Source: Endozoicomonas elysicola
GTDB lineage: Bacteria > Pseudomonadota > Gammaproteobacteria > Pseudomonadales > Endozoicomonadaceae
DNA: 64,000 bases
NCBI RefSeq assembly: GCF_000710775.1
Contig: NZ_JOJP01000001.1
Location: 3,324,080-3,388,079, forward strand
Direction of reading: 5' to 3'
Numbering within the stretch: the first letter of the stretch is position 1; every line of letters begins with the position of its first letter. Positions 8,818 to 16,643 of the stretch are shown piece by piece. Made by a program: the position numbers and the translations under genes. The notes beneath the pieces are model-generated. The model made no database searches, had not been told where the DNA came from, and worked only from the letters and a program-made list of their open reading frames with translations.

Positions 8818-8877
8818 AAAGAGACGGAACAGACTTCACCCCCTCATTTTCTGCAAAGTAATGCAGCCCGTCTCTTT
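8818..8877. repeat. Inverted repeat, possible terminator
   Basis: Ten-base arms AAAGAGACGG (8818-8827) and CCGTCTCTTT (8868-8877) enclose a smaller hairpin CTGCA/TGCAG (8851-8866). It lies between the tRNA array and the convergent hypothetical gene. It could terminate either transcript or be a remnant of a small repeat element. Confidence 0.5.
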
Positions 8878-8914
8878 AATAAAAACAGACTCTTCTCACA
8901 GTTTTTTTTCATTT

Positions 8915-9478
8915 TTACAATTGATCTAAAGGAATGTACAAAACGGGAGATGACTTGCAAGGGGCTTCTGATAAACCTCCCTCAGGCATAATATCTTGTA
9001 CCGATTTCATCCTCTCAGCGGCTCCCAGATCACGCATAATCACCTGCTCAATCGTCCACTCCCGATACTTCTGATACCTGACTGCATACAATTCAGGGTC
9101 ATACTGTTGGGAGTCAACAATAATTCCTGAATCAGAACAAGGAATTAGCACACCCATGCCCCCATGCCCTCTTGAATTATCTTGTTCAACAGCCTCAACA
9201 ACCCTGGAAAAACTCTTTTCCTGATTCATATAAGCCTCTTTCGGCTCATGGGCAACAACCATAACGCTCTGAAGTATCGTATAGTTCTGCTTGGACTCAG
9301 GATCCCAAACAGTTTCATATTGATTACTACCTGTAGCCTTATTATTAACATTATTCACTGTTTGAAGTTGATATGGTCCCCATACACATTGAGACGAGCA
9401 AACATCGCGCCGATTAACTGAAGCAGAATATGAATTTACTTCCTTAACAGAGTTCGAACAGACACAAACTTCCAGCAT
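8915..9478 (-). CDS. Hypothetical protein, cysteine-rich N-terminus
   Basis: A 187-residue protein that I do not recognise. The first 40 residues hold five cysteines (CVCSNS, DVCSSQC), then a polar mid-region and a C-terminal segment with helical character (YAVRYQKYREWTIEQVIM). I chose the ATG at 9478 because it follows AAGG and starts the polar protein. The longer frame to 9592 would add an AT-rich hydrophobic leader that looks like translated intergenic DNA. The gene is isolated, flanked by AT-rich non-coding sequence, and its base composition is lower in GC than its neighbours, which suggests an accessory gene. Confidence 0.55.
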   Translation of the reverse strand: MLEVCVCSNSVKEVNSYSASVNRRDVCSSQCVWGPYQLQTVNNVNNKATGSNQYETVWDPESKQNYTILQSVMVVAHEPKEAYMNQEKSFSRVVEAVEQDNSRGHGGMGVLIPCSDSGIIVDSQQYDPELYAVRYQKYREWTIEQVIMRDLGAAERMKSVQDIMPEGGLSEAPCKSSPVLYIPLDQL

Positions 9479-9809
9479 AAAAAACCTTAAATAAAAATGA
9501 AGAATAGAAACAGAAGTAACAATGTAGCAGTTTAAAATGAGATCGCTAAATAGCTTTATATTAATTTCTACAACACTGACCTTTAAAACCAAAGCTAAAT
9601 CAAACAGGCATTAAAACAAAAACCGGAAACCAACTGCAATAACAATTTAATAGTGCCAAACAAATTACATTTTCAAACGCCATCCTAATGAATAGAAATT
9701 AAAACACAGGTGAGTAATTAGCCAAAATTAATAATTTATGCAGACAAAGCAAGCACCTGCGTTAATTACGCAATATGTATGAAACACTTGAAATAACAGA
9801 GGCTGAGAC

Positions 9810-9947
9810 TCAGATCTTTTGACAGACAAAAGAAAAACCCCGCATAGTGCGAGGGACCGTAGAGAACGAACGGGGTCGTTGGGGTTTCCAGGGCATCCTG
9901 CTGGTTTTTCGGGCATCCATTGGCTCACATCGTAGTGAAGCCATCAT
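9810..9947 (-). CDS. Short frame of a phage/satellite-type conserved element
   Basis: A 45-codon frame whose product contains MDARKTSRMPWKPQRPRS and ends PRTMRGFSFVCQKI. From memory, near-identical short frames occur at many enterobacterial loci around P4-type satellites and genes labelled Icd-like or ash family; I could not search. Overlapping frames on the same strand (GNPNDPVRSLRS in the next frame) are equally open. The DNA element may therefore be what is conserved, not this peptide. Whether it is translated is unknown. Confidence 0.4.
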   Translation of the reverse strand: MMASLRCEPMDARKTSRMPWKPQRPRSFSTVPRTMRGFSFVCQKI

Positions 9948-10126
9948 AGTGCCTTCATCCCTGAAGGCCTGTTTCACTCAACGAGAGGTCTCAGCCTGTT
10001 TGTTGAGGTTACTATCTTACGGATTATGTGCCGCAGGCGCATTCGGTGTGATACCTAACCCTGTGAAAGCAGCCCCACACCAAAAACAGAAACCCCGTAA
10101 AAACGGGGTTGGAGTGCTGTCAGACA
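9830..10126 (-). mobile_element. Phage/satellite-associated conserved element (Icd/ash-like region), remnant
   Basis: A GC-rich block of about 290 bases inside an AT-rich gene-free interval. It is bounded by AACCCCG-type hairpins: AACCCCGCATAGTGCGAGGG at the left and AAACCCCGTAAAAACGGGGTT at the right. Read on the minus strand it resembles the leader-like region found near P4-type satellites and Icd-like genes in enterobacteria. No integrase, AlpA or attachment site is visible nearby, so this is a remnant or an independently spread element. The identification is from memory of such sequences. Confidence 0.4.
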
Positions 10127-10602
10127 GCGCAGAGCGATTTTTATTGTTATTGGAGTGGTATATATTCTTTATCCTTTAGCAGCAAAGGGATTCCTGCCCT
10201 GCCTGTTCGTATTTTTAGCTGCTTATCCATTTCGGCAACCCGCTAAAGGAGTGACTACAGAGTACGTATTTCCCGAAAACAATGAATTGACCCAGATCAA
10301 TAAATATAAGTTTTGTCGTATAAATTCCACCTACTATTCACCCCGTAAACACTCAATAGTACGGTCACAATGGGCAGTGGCCGACAACCGGGAAAAACCT
10401 GTACAATCCCCCAACGTAAAATAGAATCCTGAGCTACCAGGCCCCTGCTCCACCAAGTCAATATAAAGGACTATGGTAAACCGACGGGCGGTAGCGTACT
10501 TGCTCTATGGCCGGATCTTACCCTCAGTGCTGAGCCACTATGTCATGCCAACACTGTATCAGTAGATAGACTTCTCACAGAAAACAAACAAGGCACCCCC
10601 CT
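10127..10602. other. Gene-free stretch
   Basis: About 475 bases with several short open frames (for example 10155-10424 on the plus strand) but no ribosome site, no recognisable product and no clear repeats. The last 40 bases form the leader of ppnP. I see no RNA gene. Confidence 0.5.
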
Positions 10603-10917
10603 ATGTCTCAATTCAACGATGTCTCCGTGGACCTGAAAGCCAATGTCTATTTCGATGGCCAAGTAACCAGCCGTGGCGTCACCTTTCCCGATGGCAGTCG
10701 TAAAACGCTGGGCCTGATGTTGCCAGGTGACTATGAGTTCGGTACCTCAGAACGGGAACTGATGGAGATCACAGCCGGTCACCTGGAAGTTCAATTACCC
10801 GGCGAAGAAGTGCAAACAATTAAAGGTGGCGACAACTTTAAGGTGCCGGCCAATGCTTCTTTTAAAGTGAAAGTACTGGAAGTAACCGACTATTGCTGCA
10901 GTTACTTTGCCGATTGA
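10603..10917 (+). CDS. ppnP: Pyrimidine/purine nucleoside phosphorylase
   Basis: A 104-residue single-domain cupin matching E. coli PpnP/YaiE (94 residues). It shares a small N-terminal segment, then V.SRGVTFPDGSRKTLGLM, GDYEFGTSERELMEI and the closing FKVPANASFKVKVLEVTDYCC. The enzyme splits nucleosides with phosphate, giving a free base and ribose 1-phosphate, on a broad set of purine and pyrimidine nucleosides. It acts in cytoplasmic salvage. The gene stands alone, with a hairpin terminator right after the stop. It fits with gsk and the deoxynucleoside kinase further along. Confidence 0.92.
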   Translation: MSQFNDVSVDLKANVYFDGQVTSRGVTFPDGSRKTLGLMLPGDYEFGTSERELMEITAGHLEVQLPGEEVQTIKGGDNFKVPANASFKVKVLEVTDYCCSYFAD

Positions 10918-10922
10918 GTATT

Positions 10923-10965
10923 AGCAGTAGCCGTCAGCACTTTAGAGTGCGAAACGGCTACTGCT
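10923..10965 (+). terminator. Hairpin terminator after ppnP
   Basis: Twelve-base arms AGCAGTAGCCGT (10923-10934) and ACGGCTACTGCT (10954-10965) enclose an inner GCAC/GTGC hairpin. The short pyrimidine tract TCCCTTCT follows. It starts 6 bases after the ppnP stop. Confidence 0.65.
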
Positions 10966-11034
10966 TCCCTTCTGACGAACTTAACGCTGCATTGAAAGCT
11001 ATTGATAGAGGGCTTCATCAAAGAGGATAGGAAA

Positions 11035-11412
11035 ATGGAAATCACATTGAATCACACGATTATTCCTGCCCGAAACAATGTGAAATCAGCAAGGCTTTAC
11101 GAAAAGATATTTGGCTTCGAATACATCAAAGAGTGGGGGGCTTTTGCAGTGATTAAAGTAAATGAAAGCCTTACGTTCGATTTCATGAACAAGGATAACT
11201 TCATTCCATTACATTATGCCTTTAAAGTCACAGACAAACAGTTTGATAATATTTTTGCCCGGGTAAAAAGTGAAGGTTTGGAGTTTGGAAGTGGCCCAGA
11301 TAAACTGACTGATGGTGAGATTAACCATAACTATGGTGGCCGTGGAGTCTATTTCACTGATCTAGATGGTCATGTCTTAGAAATTATCACAACAGATTAT
11401 GTACTGGATTAA
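11035..11412 (+). CDS. VOC family protein (glyoxalase/dioxygenase fold)
   Basis: A 125-residue protein with the paired beta-alpha-beta-beta-beta modules of the vicinal oxygen chelate fold: LNHTIIPARNNVKSARLYEKIFGFE at the start and GRGVYFTDLDGHVLEIIT at the end. The metal-type positions visible are His6 (LNHTI) and the Glu in HVLEII. I chose the ATG at 11035, which has AGAGGATAGG upstream; the ATG at 11002 lacks a site. The substrate cannot be told, as the family includes glyoxalases, dioxygenases and antibiotic-binding proteins. Confidence 0.82.
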   Translation: MEITLNHTIIPARNNVKSARLYEKIFGFEYIKEWGAFAVIKVNESLTFDFMNKDNFIPLHYAFKVTDKQFDNIFARVKSEGLEFGSGPDKLTDGEINHNYGGRGVYFTDLDGHVLEIITTDYVLD

Positions 11413-11521
11413 TGTACATACACTCACGACACTGTTAATTGTCAGAAAATCGGTAAAATAAGCACCATTTTTTCTACCGTTGAGATGGGCCTGAGCTTCC
11501 AACTAACATCGAGATTTGCGT

Positions 11522-12004
11522 ATGAAAAAGGTACTTATTAGCGCCTGCTTACTAGGTAATAAAGTTCGCTATGATGGCGGATCGTTGGCTGGTTCAGGCA
11601 AGCTTATCAGCGAATGGATTGCTGAGGGCAGAGTAATATCAATTTGCCCTGAAGTAAGCGCGGGAATGAGTATTCCAAGAGCTCCAGCTGAAATATCAGG
11701 TGGAGAAGGAGGCCAGGTACTTTCTGGAAAAGTGACTGTCATTGATAATAATGGAGAAGATGTTACTGAAATGTTTCTGACTGGTGCCAATAATGCTTTG
11801 TCCCTATGTAAAGTGCACGGTATTGAAGTGGCAATTTTAGCAGAGCTGAGTCCATCATGTGGAAGCTCATCTATTTATAATGGTGATTTCTCCGGCACCA
11901 AAATAGACGGTACTGGTGTTACCGCTGCATTATTAATATCTAACGGCATTAAAGTGTTTAGCCAATATCAACTAGCTGAAGCTAGTCAGTTACTGCAACA
12001 ATGA
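11522..12004 (+). CDS. DUF523 family protein
   Basis: A 160-residue protein with the full DUF523 pattern: an N-terminal VLISACLLGNKVRYDGG, then ICPEVSAG, then a conserved LSPSCGSSSIYNGDF with a cysteine pair region, and a C-terminal GVTAALLISNGIKVFS. DUF523 proteins are small, widespread and of unknown biochemical role; conserved cysteines suggest metal or redox chemistry. The ATG at 11522 is preferred over the TTG two codons earlier because the family begins M-K-x-V-L-I-S. The gene is not in an obvious operon. Confidence 0.88.
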   Translation: MKKVLISACLLGNKVRYDGGSLAGSGKLISEWIAEGRVISICPEVSAGMSIPRAPAEISGGEGGQVLSGKVTVIDNNGEDVTEMFLTGANNALSLCKVHGIEVAILAELSPSCGSSSIYNGDFSGTKIDGTGVTAALLISNGIKVFSQYQLAEASQLLQQ

Positions 12005-12088
12005 TTGCACTCCTCCCACCTTAGTGGACACTAAAATTCAAATTAAACGTTTTTCGATTAATAGATACAGCCAACAAAAGGATAAACA

Positions 12089-12460
12089 ATGATCGGCTAC
12101 ATCACCTTAGGTTCAAATGACCTCCAAACCTCCGCTACTTTCTACGATCAGATTTTCAGTGAACTCAGTGCATCCAGATTATTTGATACACCTTCGTTTA
12201 TCGCCTGGGGGAAAGGCGATGGCTCTCCTTTTTTTGCCATCACAACCCCCTTCAATAAAGACACTGCCACCACTGGTAACGGTGTGATGATTGCTATTCA
12301 GGCACCAGATACCGGGGTTGTTGATTTAATTCATGATAAAGCCCTTGAGCTGGGTGCAGAAGATGAAGGCGCTCCTGGCAAACGACCCGCTGGCTTTTAC
12401 TGTGCCTATTTCAGAGATCTGGACGGTAACAAGCTGAACGTATACTGCACGCCTCAATGA
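12089..12460 (+). CDS. VOC family protein (glyoxalase-like)
   Basis: A 123-residue protein beginning MIGYITLGSNDLQTSATFYD and ending GFYCAYFRDLDGNKLNVYC, both characteristic of single-domain VOC proteins. The C-terminal Asn replaces the more usual metal-binding Glu (GNKLNVY), so it may not bind metal like a classical glyoxalase. An AAAGGA ribosome site lies 8 bases before the start. It is the second VOC gene within 1 kb, but the two differ clearly in sequence and are not a recent duplicate. Confidence 0.83.
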   Translation: MIGYITLGSNDLQTSATFYDQIFSELSASRLFDTPSFIAWGKGDGSPFFAITTPFNKDTATTGNGVMIAIQAPDTGVVDLIHDKALELGAEDEGAPGKRPAGFYCAYFRDLDGNKLNVYCTPQ

Positions 12461-12543
12461 CAGCAATACCGAAAAAGCCCTATCACCCTCCCATCGGAGT
12501 CATCCGATAAGTATTAGTAGATCCCAATTGGTATAACCATGAG

Positions 12544-13017
12544 ATGAAAACAAAAATTTTTGCCGTTATTGTTTCACTGCTGTTGGGAGCCTGCGCAACA
12601 GCCCCAGAAAGTGCACCCAAATATCATGAAGCTGATATTGGGGCTCCTGATAATAATAAAGCGGTTCTTGTTATCTATCGCCAGCTAGTTCCACCGGTTG
12701 CCTATAAAGTAAAAGCCAAAGTGAATGATAATGTCATCAGCTCGCTTCCAAATCAGGCATTTACGTGGACTTATCTTGAACCCGGACACTATGACATCGA
12801 TATAAGCTGGCCACTTTTTGCGCTGATACCAGGTGAAAGCCGTGAGATAACTGTCAATGCCGGTCATTACTATTTTATCGAATTCTCAGGTGACATGATG
12901 GTTGCCGGCGGAACAACATTAACACCATATTCCATCAATGATCTTGACGTTATTGCCCCGAAAAAGGCCATCGAAGTTTTGAAAAACTGCTGCCAATATA
13001 TACCTTCGAGCCTCTGA
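12544..13017 (+). CDS. DUF2846-like lipoprotein
   Basis: A 157-residue lipoprotein. Its signal sequence carries the lipobox LLGAC, with the lipidated Cys at residue 17. The body (VLVIYRQLVPPVAYKVK, TYLEPGHYDIDISW, ITVNAGHYYFIEF) has the beta-sandwich pattern of DUF2846, a family of small bacterial lipoproteins of unknown role. The residue after Cys is Ala, not Asp, so outer-membrane sorting is likely. The N-terminal region after the lipobox is a short Pro/Ser linker. No operon partner is evident. Confidence 0.8.
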   Translation: MKTKIFAVIVSLLLGACATAPESAPKYHEADIGAPDNNKAVLVIYRQLVPPVAYKVKAKVNDNVISSLPNQAFTWTYLEPGHYDIDISWPLFALIPGESREITVNAGHYYFIEFSGDMMVAGGTTLTPYSINDLDVIAPKKAIEVLKNCCQYIPSSL

Positions 13018-13052
13018 AAAACCTCTAATGCTTCCTGGGAACGTTAATCACC

Positions 13053-13544
13053 ATGGCTGCCAAAGTCCGACACAGCGAAATTTAAAGATATTCGGCAGGT
13101 TCGAGCCCTGTATGCAGAGAAGAGTGCCTACAACAACACACTGCAACTTCCCTATCCGTCTATGGAAAAATGGCAAAACTTACTGAGTAAGGAGCATCCA
13201 AACTTTACCAGCCTGGTCGCCGTTAATGATGATGAGGTGCTGGGCCAAATTGGTATGGAAGTGTTTGCCACACCACGGCGTAAACACGTCGCCAATATTG
13301 GTAGGCAGTGCGTTCTGATGCCCAGGGGCAAGGTATTGGAAGTCAGTTGCTCGAGGCGGCTATTGAGCTGGCCGAGCACTGGCTGGCAATTACCCGTATT
13401 GAGCTGGAAGTATATACCGATAATGAAGCAGCCGTTGCCCTCTACCGTAAATTCGGGTTTGAGGTTGAAGGGACAGCCCGAGGCTATGCGTTTCGCAATG
13501 GTGAGTTAGCGGATGTTTATCTGATGGCCAGAGTGAAAGGTTAG
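13053..13544 (+). pseudogene. GNAT acetyltransferase (YhhY-like), two frameshifts
   Basis: Joined across frames, this 492-base stretch encodes a complete acetyltransferase of about 163 residues similar in layout to E. coli YhhY. It starts MAAKVRHSE, continues in the +1 frame as FKDIRQVRALYAEKSAYNNT through PRRKHVANIG, then returns to the first frame with AVRSDAQGQGIGSQLLEAA (the acetyl-CoA loop) and ends YLMARVKG. The first break looks like an extra A in the AAA run near 13078-13080. The second fits loss of one T after 13303 (GGTA-GGCAGTG, where GGTATGGCAGTG would read IGMAV). The two errors compensate. It is either a young pseudogene or two sequencing errors. Confidence 0.8.
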
Positions 13545-13647
13545 AGTTAGTCGCCCATACTTTTTTACCGCAGAGGCGCAAAGAAAGGGACTTGTCTTTG
13601 CCCTATCATTGCCAACAGATTCTTTTGTTACCGTTTAAGGAATGATT

Positions 13648-13956
13648 ATGAGCGATAAAGTCTACAAAGTACTGACGCAAGTAGAATGGTCTGTCCTGGA
13701 AGATGAAGGTGAATTCGCCGGCTCCAAAGATGATCAGGATGATGGCTTTATTCATCTTTCAACAAAAGACCAGTACAGAGGTGTGATTGCTCGACATTTT
13801 AAGGGGATCAAGCCGCTCTATATTGTCGAGTTTTCTACCGCGGGCTTTGGTGATGCGCTGAAATGGGAAACGGCCAAATCAGGCGAGTTGTTTCCGCATT
13901 TATATCATCGGTCGTTACTGAGAACCGCCGTTACTGGTATTGAGATTCAAGACTAA
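13648..13956 (+). CDS. DUF952 family protein
   Basis: A 102-residue protein with the DUF952 signature: an N-terminal YKVLTQVEW, then DGFIHLSTKDQ and FPHLYHRSL, with conserved His residues. Members are often found next to glutathione S-transferase-like or dioxygenase genes, but no biochemical function is established. Start choice: the ATG at 13648 sits 6 bases after TAAGGA, while the ATG at 13642 is too close to it. The fold is related to ADP-ribosyltransferase-like proteins in some classifications; that does not imply activity here. Confidence 0.85.
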   Translation: MSDKVYKVLTQVEWSVLEDEGEFAGSKDDQDDGFIHLSTKDQYRGVIARHFKGIKPLYIVEFSTAGFGDALKWETAKSGELFPHLYHRSLLRTAVTGIEIQD

Positions 13957-14058
13957 AACCATTGCCCAGCCCTCCTCTACTTCAGGTAAATACCCCCTTT
14001 GCACGATTTTTTATATCCTATAGTAGAACCTTAAAAGATCTGACCGTGGAGCATCCCT

Positions 14059-14406
14059 TTGAAGGCACTTATCAGCATTGTACTTTTTTCACTACTGATC
14101 ACCGGATGTGCGTTCAAACCGAGAAATGATAATTATCAGGTAATCCATGAGGGGAAAATATCCGGCTATGCCTACCACGATTATGCATTGAAGCTGGCCA
14201 GGCATGATCGGTTGACGGTCGATATTAATACCCGCCAGCTCGATGTCATTATTATTTCGCCCATTGAAGTGCCCCTTGAGAACAATCAACCCTTCACTGT
14301 TCAATCCGATGACGAGTATACCCTGCGGGTTCTGATGCCCAGGGCACTGGCCCGTCGGAATGAAACTCACCAATACCAGCTATCCATTACGGTTGACCGG
14401 AACTGA
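14059..14406 (+). CDS. Hypothetical lipoprotein, TTG start
   Basis: A 115-residue lipoprotein. The signal sequence ends in the lipobox LITGC, with the lipidated Cys at residue 17, and Ala after it suggests the outer membrane. The mature part is beta-rich and polar (SGYAYHDYALKLARHDRLTV, PFTVQSDDEYTLRVLMP). That recalls inhibitor-of-lysozyme and pre-peptidase-like adaptor domains, but the match is weak. There is no ATG before the signal peptide. The TTG at 14059 has GGAG 8 bases upstream and is the best start. A terminator follows. Confidence 0.7.
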   Translation: MKALISIVLFSLLITGCAFKPRNDNYQVIHEGKISGYAYHDYALKLARHDRLTVDINTRQLDVIIISPIEVPLENNQPFTVQSDDEYTLRVLMPRALARRNETHQYQLSITVDRN

Positions 14407-14424
14407 TTCGTAATCCACTTCATA

Positions 14425-14456
14425 ACGATGCCCCCAATCCTGGGTGTCGTTTTTTG
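14425..14456 (+). terminator. Rho-independent terminator
   Basis: ACGATGCCC pairs with GGGTGTCGT (two wobble pairs) around a short loop and is followed by a run of six T. It lies 19 bases after the lipoprotein stop. Confidence 0.75.
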
Positions 14457-14530
14457 TGTCTGGTAATTGCCCTGATTCTCCTGTTTTTCCATTGGCGATA
14501 TCATCCTGTTTTCATTTACCGAGTGTTTTT

Positions 14531-15232
14531 ATGTCCGCCCCTATGTACAGCCAGTATGCCAATGAGTATGCACAGGCGATTACCAATAATGTTTATAATG
14601 CACTGCTTGAACGCCCTTCGATGCTGGCAATGCTGCCTGAGCTGCAGGGCAAGTCGATTCTGGACCTGGGGTGCGGACCGGGAGCCTATGTTGAGCATTT
14701 CCTGAGTCAAGGGGCCCGTGTTACCGCCAGCGATGTTTCACCGGAAATGGTGCAGATAGTTCAAAAGAAGTTTGGTGATCAGGTCACTGCATATGTTGCT
14801 GATTTGAGCCATGGCCTCCCAGATGAACAGGATTCATCCTATGATCTGATCGTCTGCCCACTGACCATTCACTATATTGAGGATCTTAGTCCTCTGTTCA
14901 ATGATGCCCGGCGGGTACTCAATGGTGGTGGTTCATTTTTCTTTTCGACCCATCACCCGATTGTTGACTTTGAAGTGTCTCCATCGGGTAATTACTTCTC
15001 CCGCGAGCTGATTATTGAAGAGTGGGACACCATTGGTCATCCGGTTCAGGTTCAGTTTTACCGACGCTCCCTGACAGAGCTGTTTAATGCTATCGCCAAC
15101 GCGGGTCTTTATGTAGCGGCACTGAGCGAAGGCTGCCCTGCTGAAGCCATGAAGGACATTTCGCCAGAGTCATACAACCACCTGTTGAATAATCCGAATT
15201 TTTTGTTTGTCGAGTGTAAATCCTTTACCTGA
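14531..15232 (+). CDS. Class I SAM-dependent methyltransferase
   Basis: A 233-residue methyltransferase of the Methyltransf_11/25 type. Motif I is ILDLGCGPGAYVEHFL (residues about 43-58), the acidic motif II follows in VTASDVSPEMV, and the motif IV region is YDLIVCPLTIHYI. These bind S-adenosylmethionine. The C-terminal part (FFFSTHHPIVDFEVSPSGNY) resembles small-molecule O- or N-methyltransferases, but the substrate cannot be told. I chose the ATG at 14531; the open frame begins further upstream but runs through the preceding terminator. Confidence 0.85.
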   Translation: MSAPMYSQYANEYAQAITNNVYNALLERPSMLAMLPELQGKSILDLGCGPGAYVEHFLSQGARVTASDVSPEMVQIVQKKFGDQVTAYVADLSHGLPDEQDSSYDLIVCPLTIHYIEDLSPLFNDARRVLNGGGSFFFSTHHPIVDFEVSPSGNYFSRELIIEEWDTIGHPVQVQFYRRSLTELFNAIANAGLYVAALSEGCPAEAMKDISPESYNHLLNNPNFLFVECKSFT

Positions 15233-15288
15233 CGGTGCTTTTTCAGGCATGAATCAGCAATAAACCGATCAACACGGAGCAGTCATCT

Positions 15289-15834
15289 TTGGAAGCTATT
15301 GTCACCGCAGTCAGTCGCAGTGCCGAACACAACTTCAGTAAACAGAACCAGCCATCCATTACGCTGATCGAAGGTGTGGGCGTTGAAGGGGATGCCCATG
15401 CGGGCAAAACCATCAAGCACCTTTATCTGTTAAAGAAAGACCCATCGCGCCCCAACCTGAGACAGGTTCACCTGATTCAGACTGAACTGTTTGATGAGTT
15501 ACTGGAAAAGGGCTTTACGGTTAAGGCCGGAGAACTGGGTGAGAATATCAATACCCGGGGTATCAATCTGCTCGGCCTGCCCACTGGTACCCGCCTGTCT
15601 ATTGGAGAGAACGTCATTATTGAACTGACAGCGTTGCGCAATCCCTGTGTCCAGATCGATACTTTTCAGAAAGGGCTTTTAAAGGCTGTGATTGACCGGA
15701 ACGAAGATGGCAAGGTGATCCGCAAAACCGGTGTTATGGGGGTTGTTATCGCTGGCGGAAAGGTTGTACCAGAAGATAGCATTCGAATTGAACTCCCTGC
15801 GGAGCCCCACCAGCCACTGGAATATGTCTGGTAA
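15289..15834 (+). CDS. MOSC domain protein
   Basis: A 181-residue protein covering a single MOSC domain: GVGVEGDAHAGKTIKHLYL near residue 30, VHLIQTELFDELLEKGF, GELGENINTRGINLLGLP, and the conserved Cys120 in RNPCVQID. MOSC proteins (MoaA/sulfurase C-terminal fold) bind molybdenum cofactor or transfer sulfur via that cysteine. Related enzymes include YiiM and the mARC reductases, which need additional domains absent here. The start is a TTG at 15289 with GGAG 10 bases upstream; no ATG fits. It probably acts in the cytoplasm. Confidence 0.85.
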   Translation: MEAIVTAVSRSAEHNFSKQNQPSITLIEGVGVEGDAHAGKTIKHLYLLKKDPSRPNLRQVHLIQTELFDELLEKGFTVKAGELGENINTRGINLLGLPTGTRLSIGENVIIELTALRNPCVQIDTFQKGLLKAVIDRNEDGKVIRKTGVMGVVIAGGKVVPEDSIRIELPAEPHQPLEYVW

Positions 15835-15932
15835 CAATGATTAACTTCACAGATGAGGTGACCTCTTCTCACCTGTATGATTGGTTACAGAGCCCATGGA
15901 TTGGGCTTAAAGCAATGAGTTAACTGAAAATA

Positions 15933-16643
15933 ATGAAACCATTTATAGAAATTCTGAAAGAGTCACTGTTTTTCTTCAACAGCAATGTTCGCAGCATCTG
16001 TGCCATCGTACTGCCTTTGATTATTCCTCTGGAGATATTCTATGGAATCTGCGATGCGCTCTATCAGGACGACAATGATTCTGCTTTATGGTTAGCCTCA
16101 GGCGTTGGTCTATTGCTGACACCATTCTACCAAGGTGCTTTGATCCTCTTTCTGGCTTCAGTACTGACGGACGAATATCTTCCTGTTAAAACCTGCTACC
16201 AGCGGGCACTGAAGTTCTGGTTACCGCTCATTGCTGTCTACATTCTGTCATCACTGGCCACCGCGGCCGGGTTTATGCTGCTGATTATTCCCGGCCTGAT
16301 TGTTTTGGGCCGACTGGCTTTTGCGGAGTTCTACTGCCTGTTTCACCATAAGAGTGGTTATGAAGCATTATTGGCCAGTTGGAAAAGCAGCCGCAACGAA
16401 CAATGGCAGTTAGTCGCTGGATTACTCCTTATTCCTGTCGCCATCACCGTTCCGTTATTGCTACTTGAATCATTTCTGGATCTGTTAGGGCTTGCCGGGC
16501 CGGTATTCACGTTTGTTTCCGGTGTTGTGAGTTCTGTTCTTTTCACCTTATCGACGATCTTTGCATTCAGAATGTATACCCTTGATCCGGACCGGTATGC
16601 CGGCTCCGAACTGCCTGCGAATACAGAAGATTCCGCTGAATGA
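15933..16643 (+). CDS. YciC/UPF0259 family membrane protein
   Basis: A 236-residue membrane protein with about six hydrophobic segments, matching the YciC (UPF0259) family by its layout. It has two helices early (AIVLPLIIPLEIFYGI, ASGVGLLLTPFYQGALILFL), the LLIIPGLIVLGRLAFAEF segment in the middle, and two more near the end. The role is unknown; E. coli yciC sits by genes of cell-envelope function. Its stop codon overlaps the start of the next gene (ATGATG), so the two are translationally coupled. Confidence 0.8.
   Translation: MKPFIEILKESLFFFNSNVRSICAIVLPLIIPLEIFYGICDALYQDDNDSALWLASGVGLLLTPFYQGALILFLASVLTDEYLPVKTCYQRALKFWLPLIAVYILSSLATAAGFMLLIIPGLIVLGRLAFAEFYCLFHHKSGYEALLASWKSSRNEQWQLVAGLLLIPVAITVPLLLLESFLDLLGLAGPVFTFVSGVVSSVLFTLSTIFAFRMYTLDPDRYAGSELPANTEDSAE

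Noticed and set aside
9847..10179. Plus-strand 110-codon open frame
   Set aside because: It runs across the phage-satellite-type element, whose recognised sequence is on the minus strand; no ribosome site.
10155..10424. Plus-strand 89-codon open frame
   Set aside because: No ribosome site, no family and poor amino-acid pattern; treated as gene-free spacer before ppnP.
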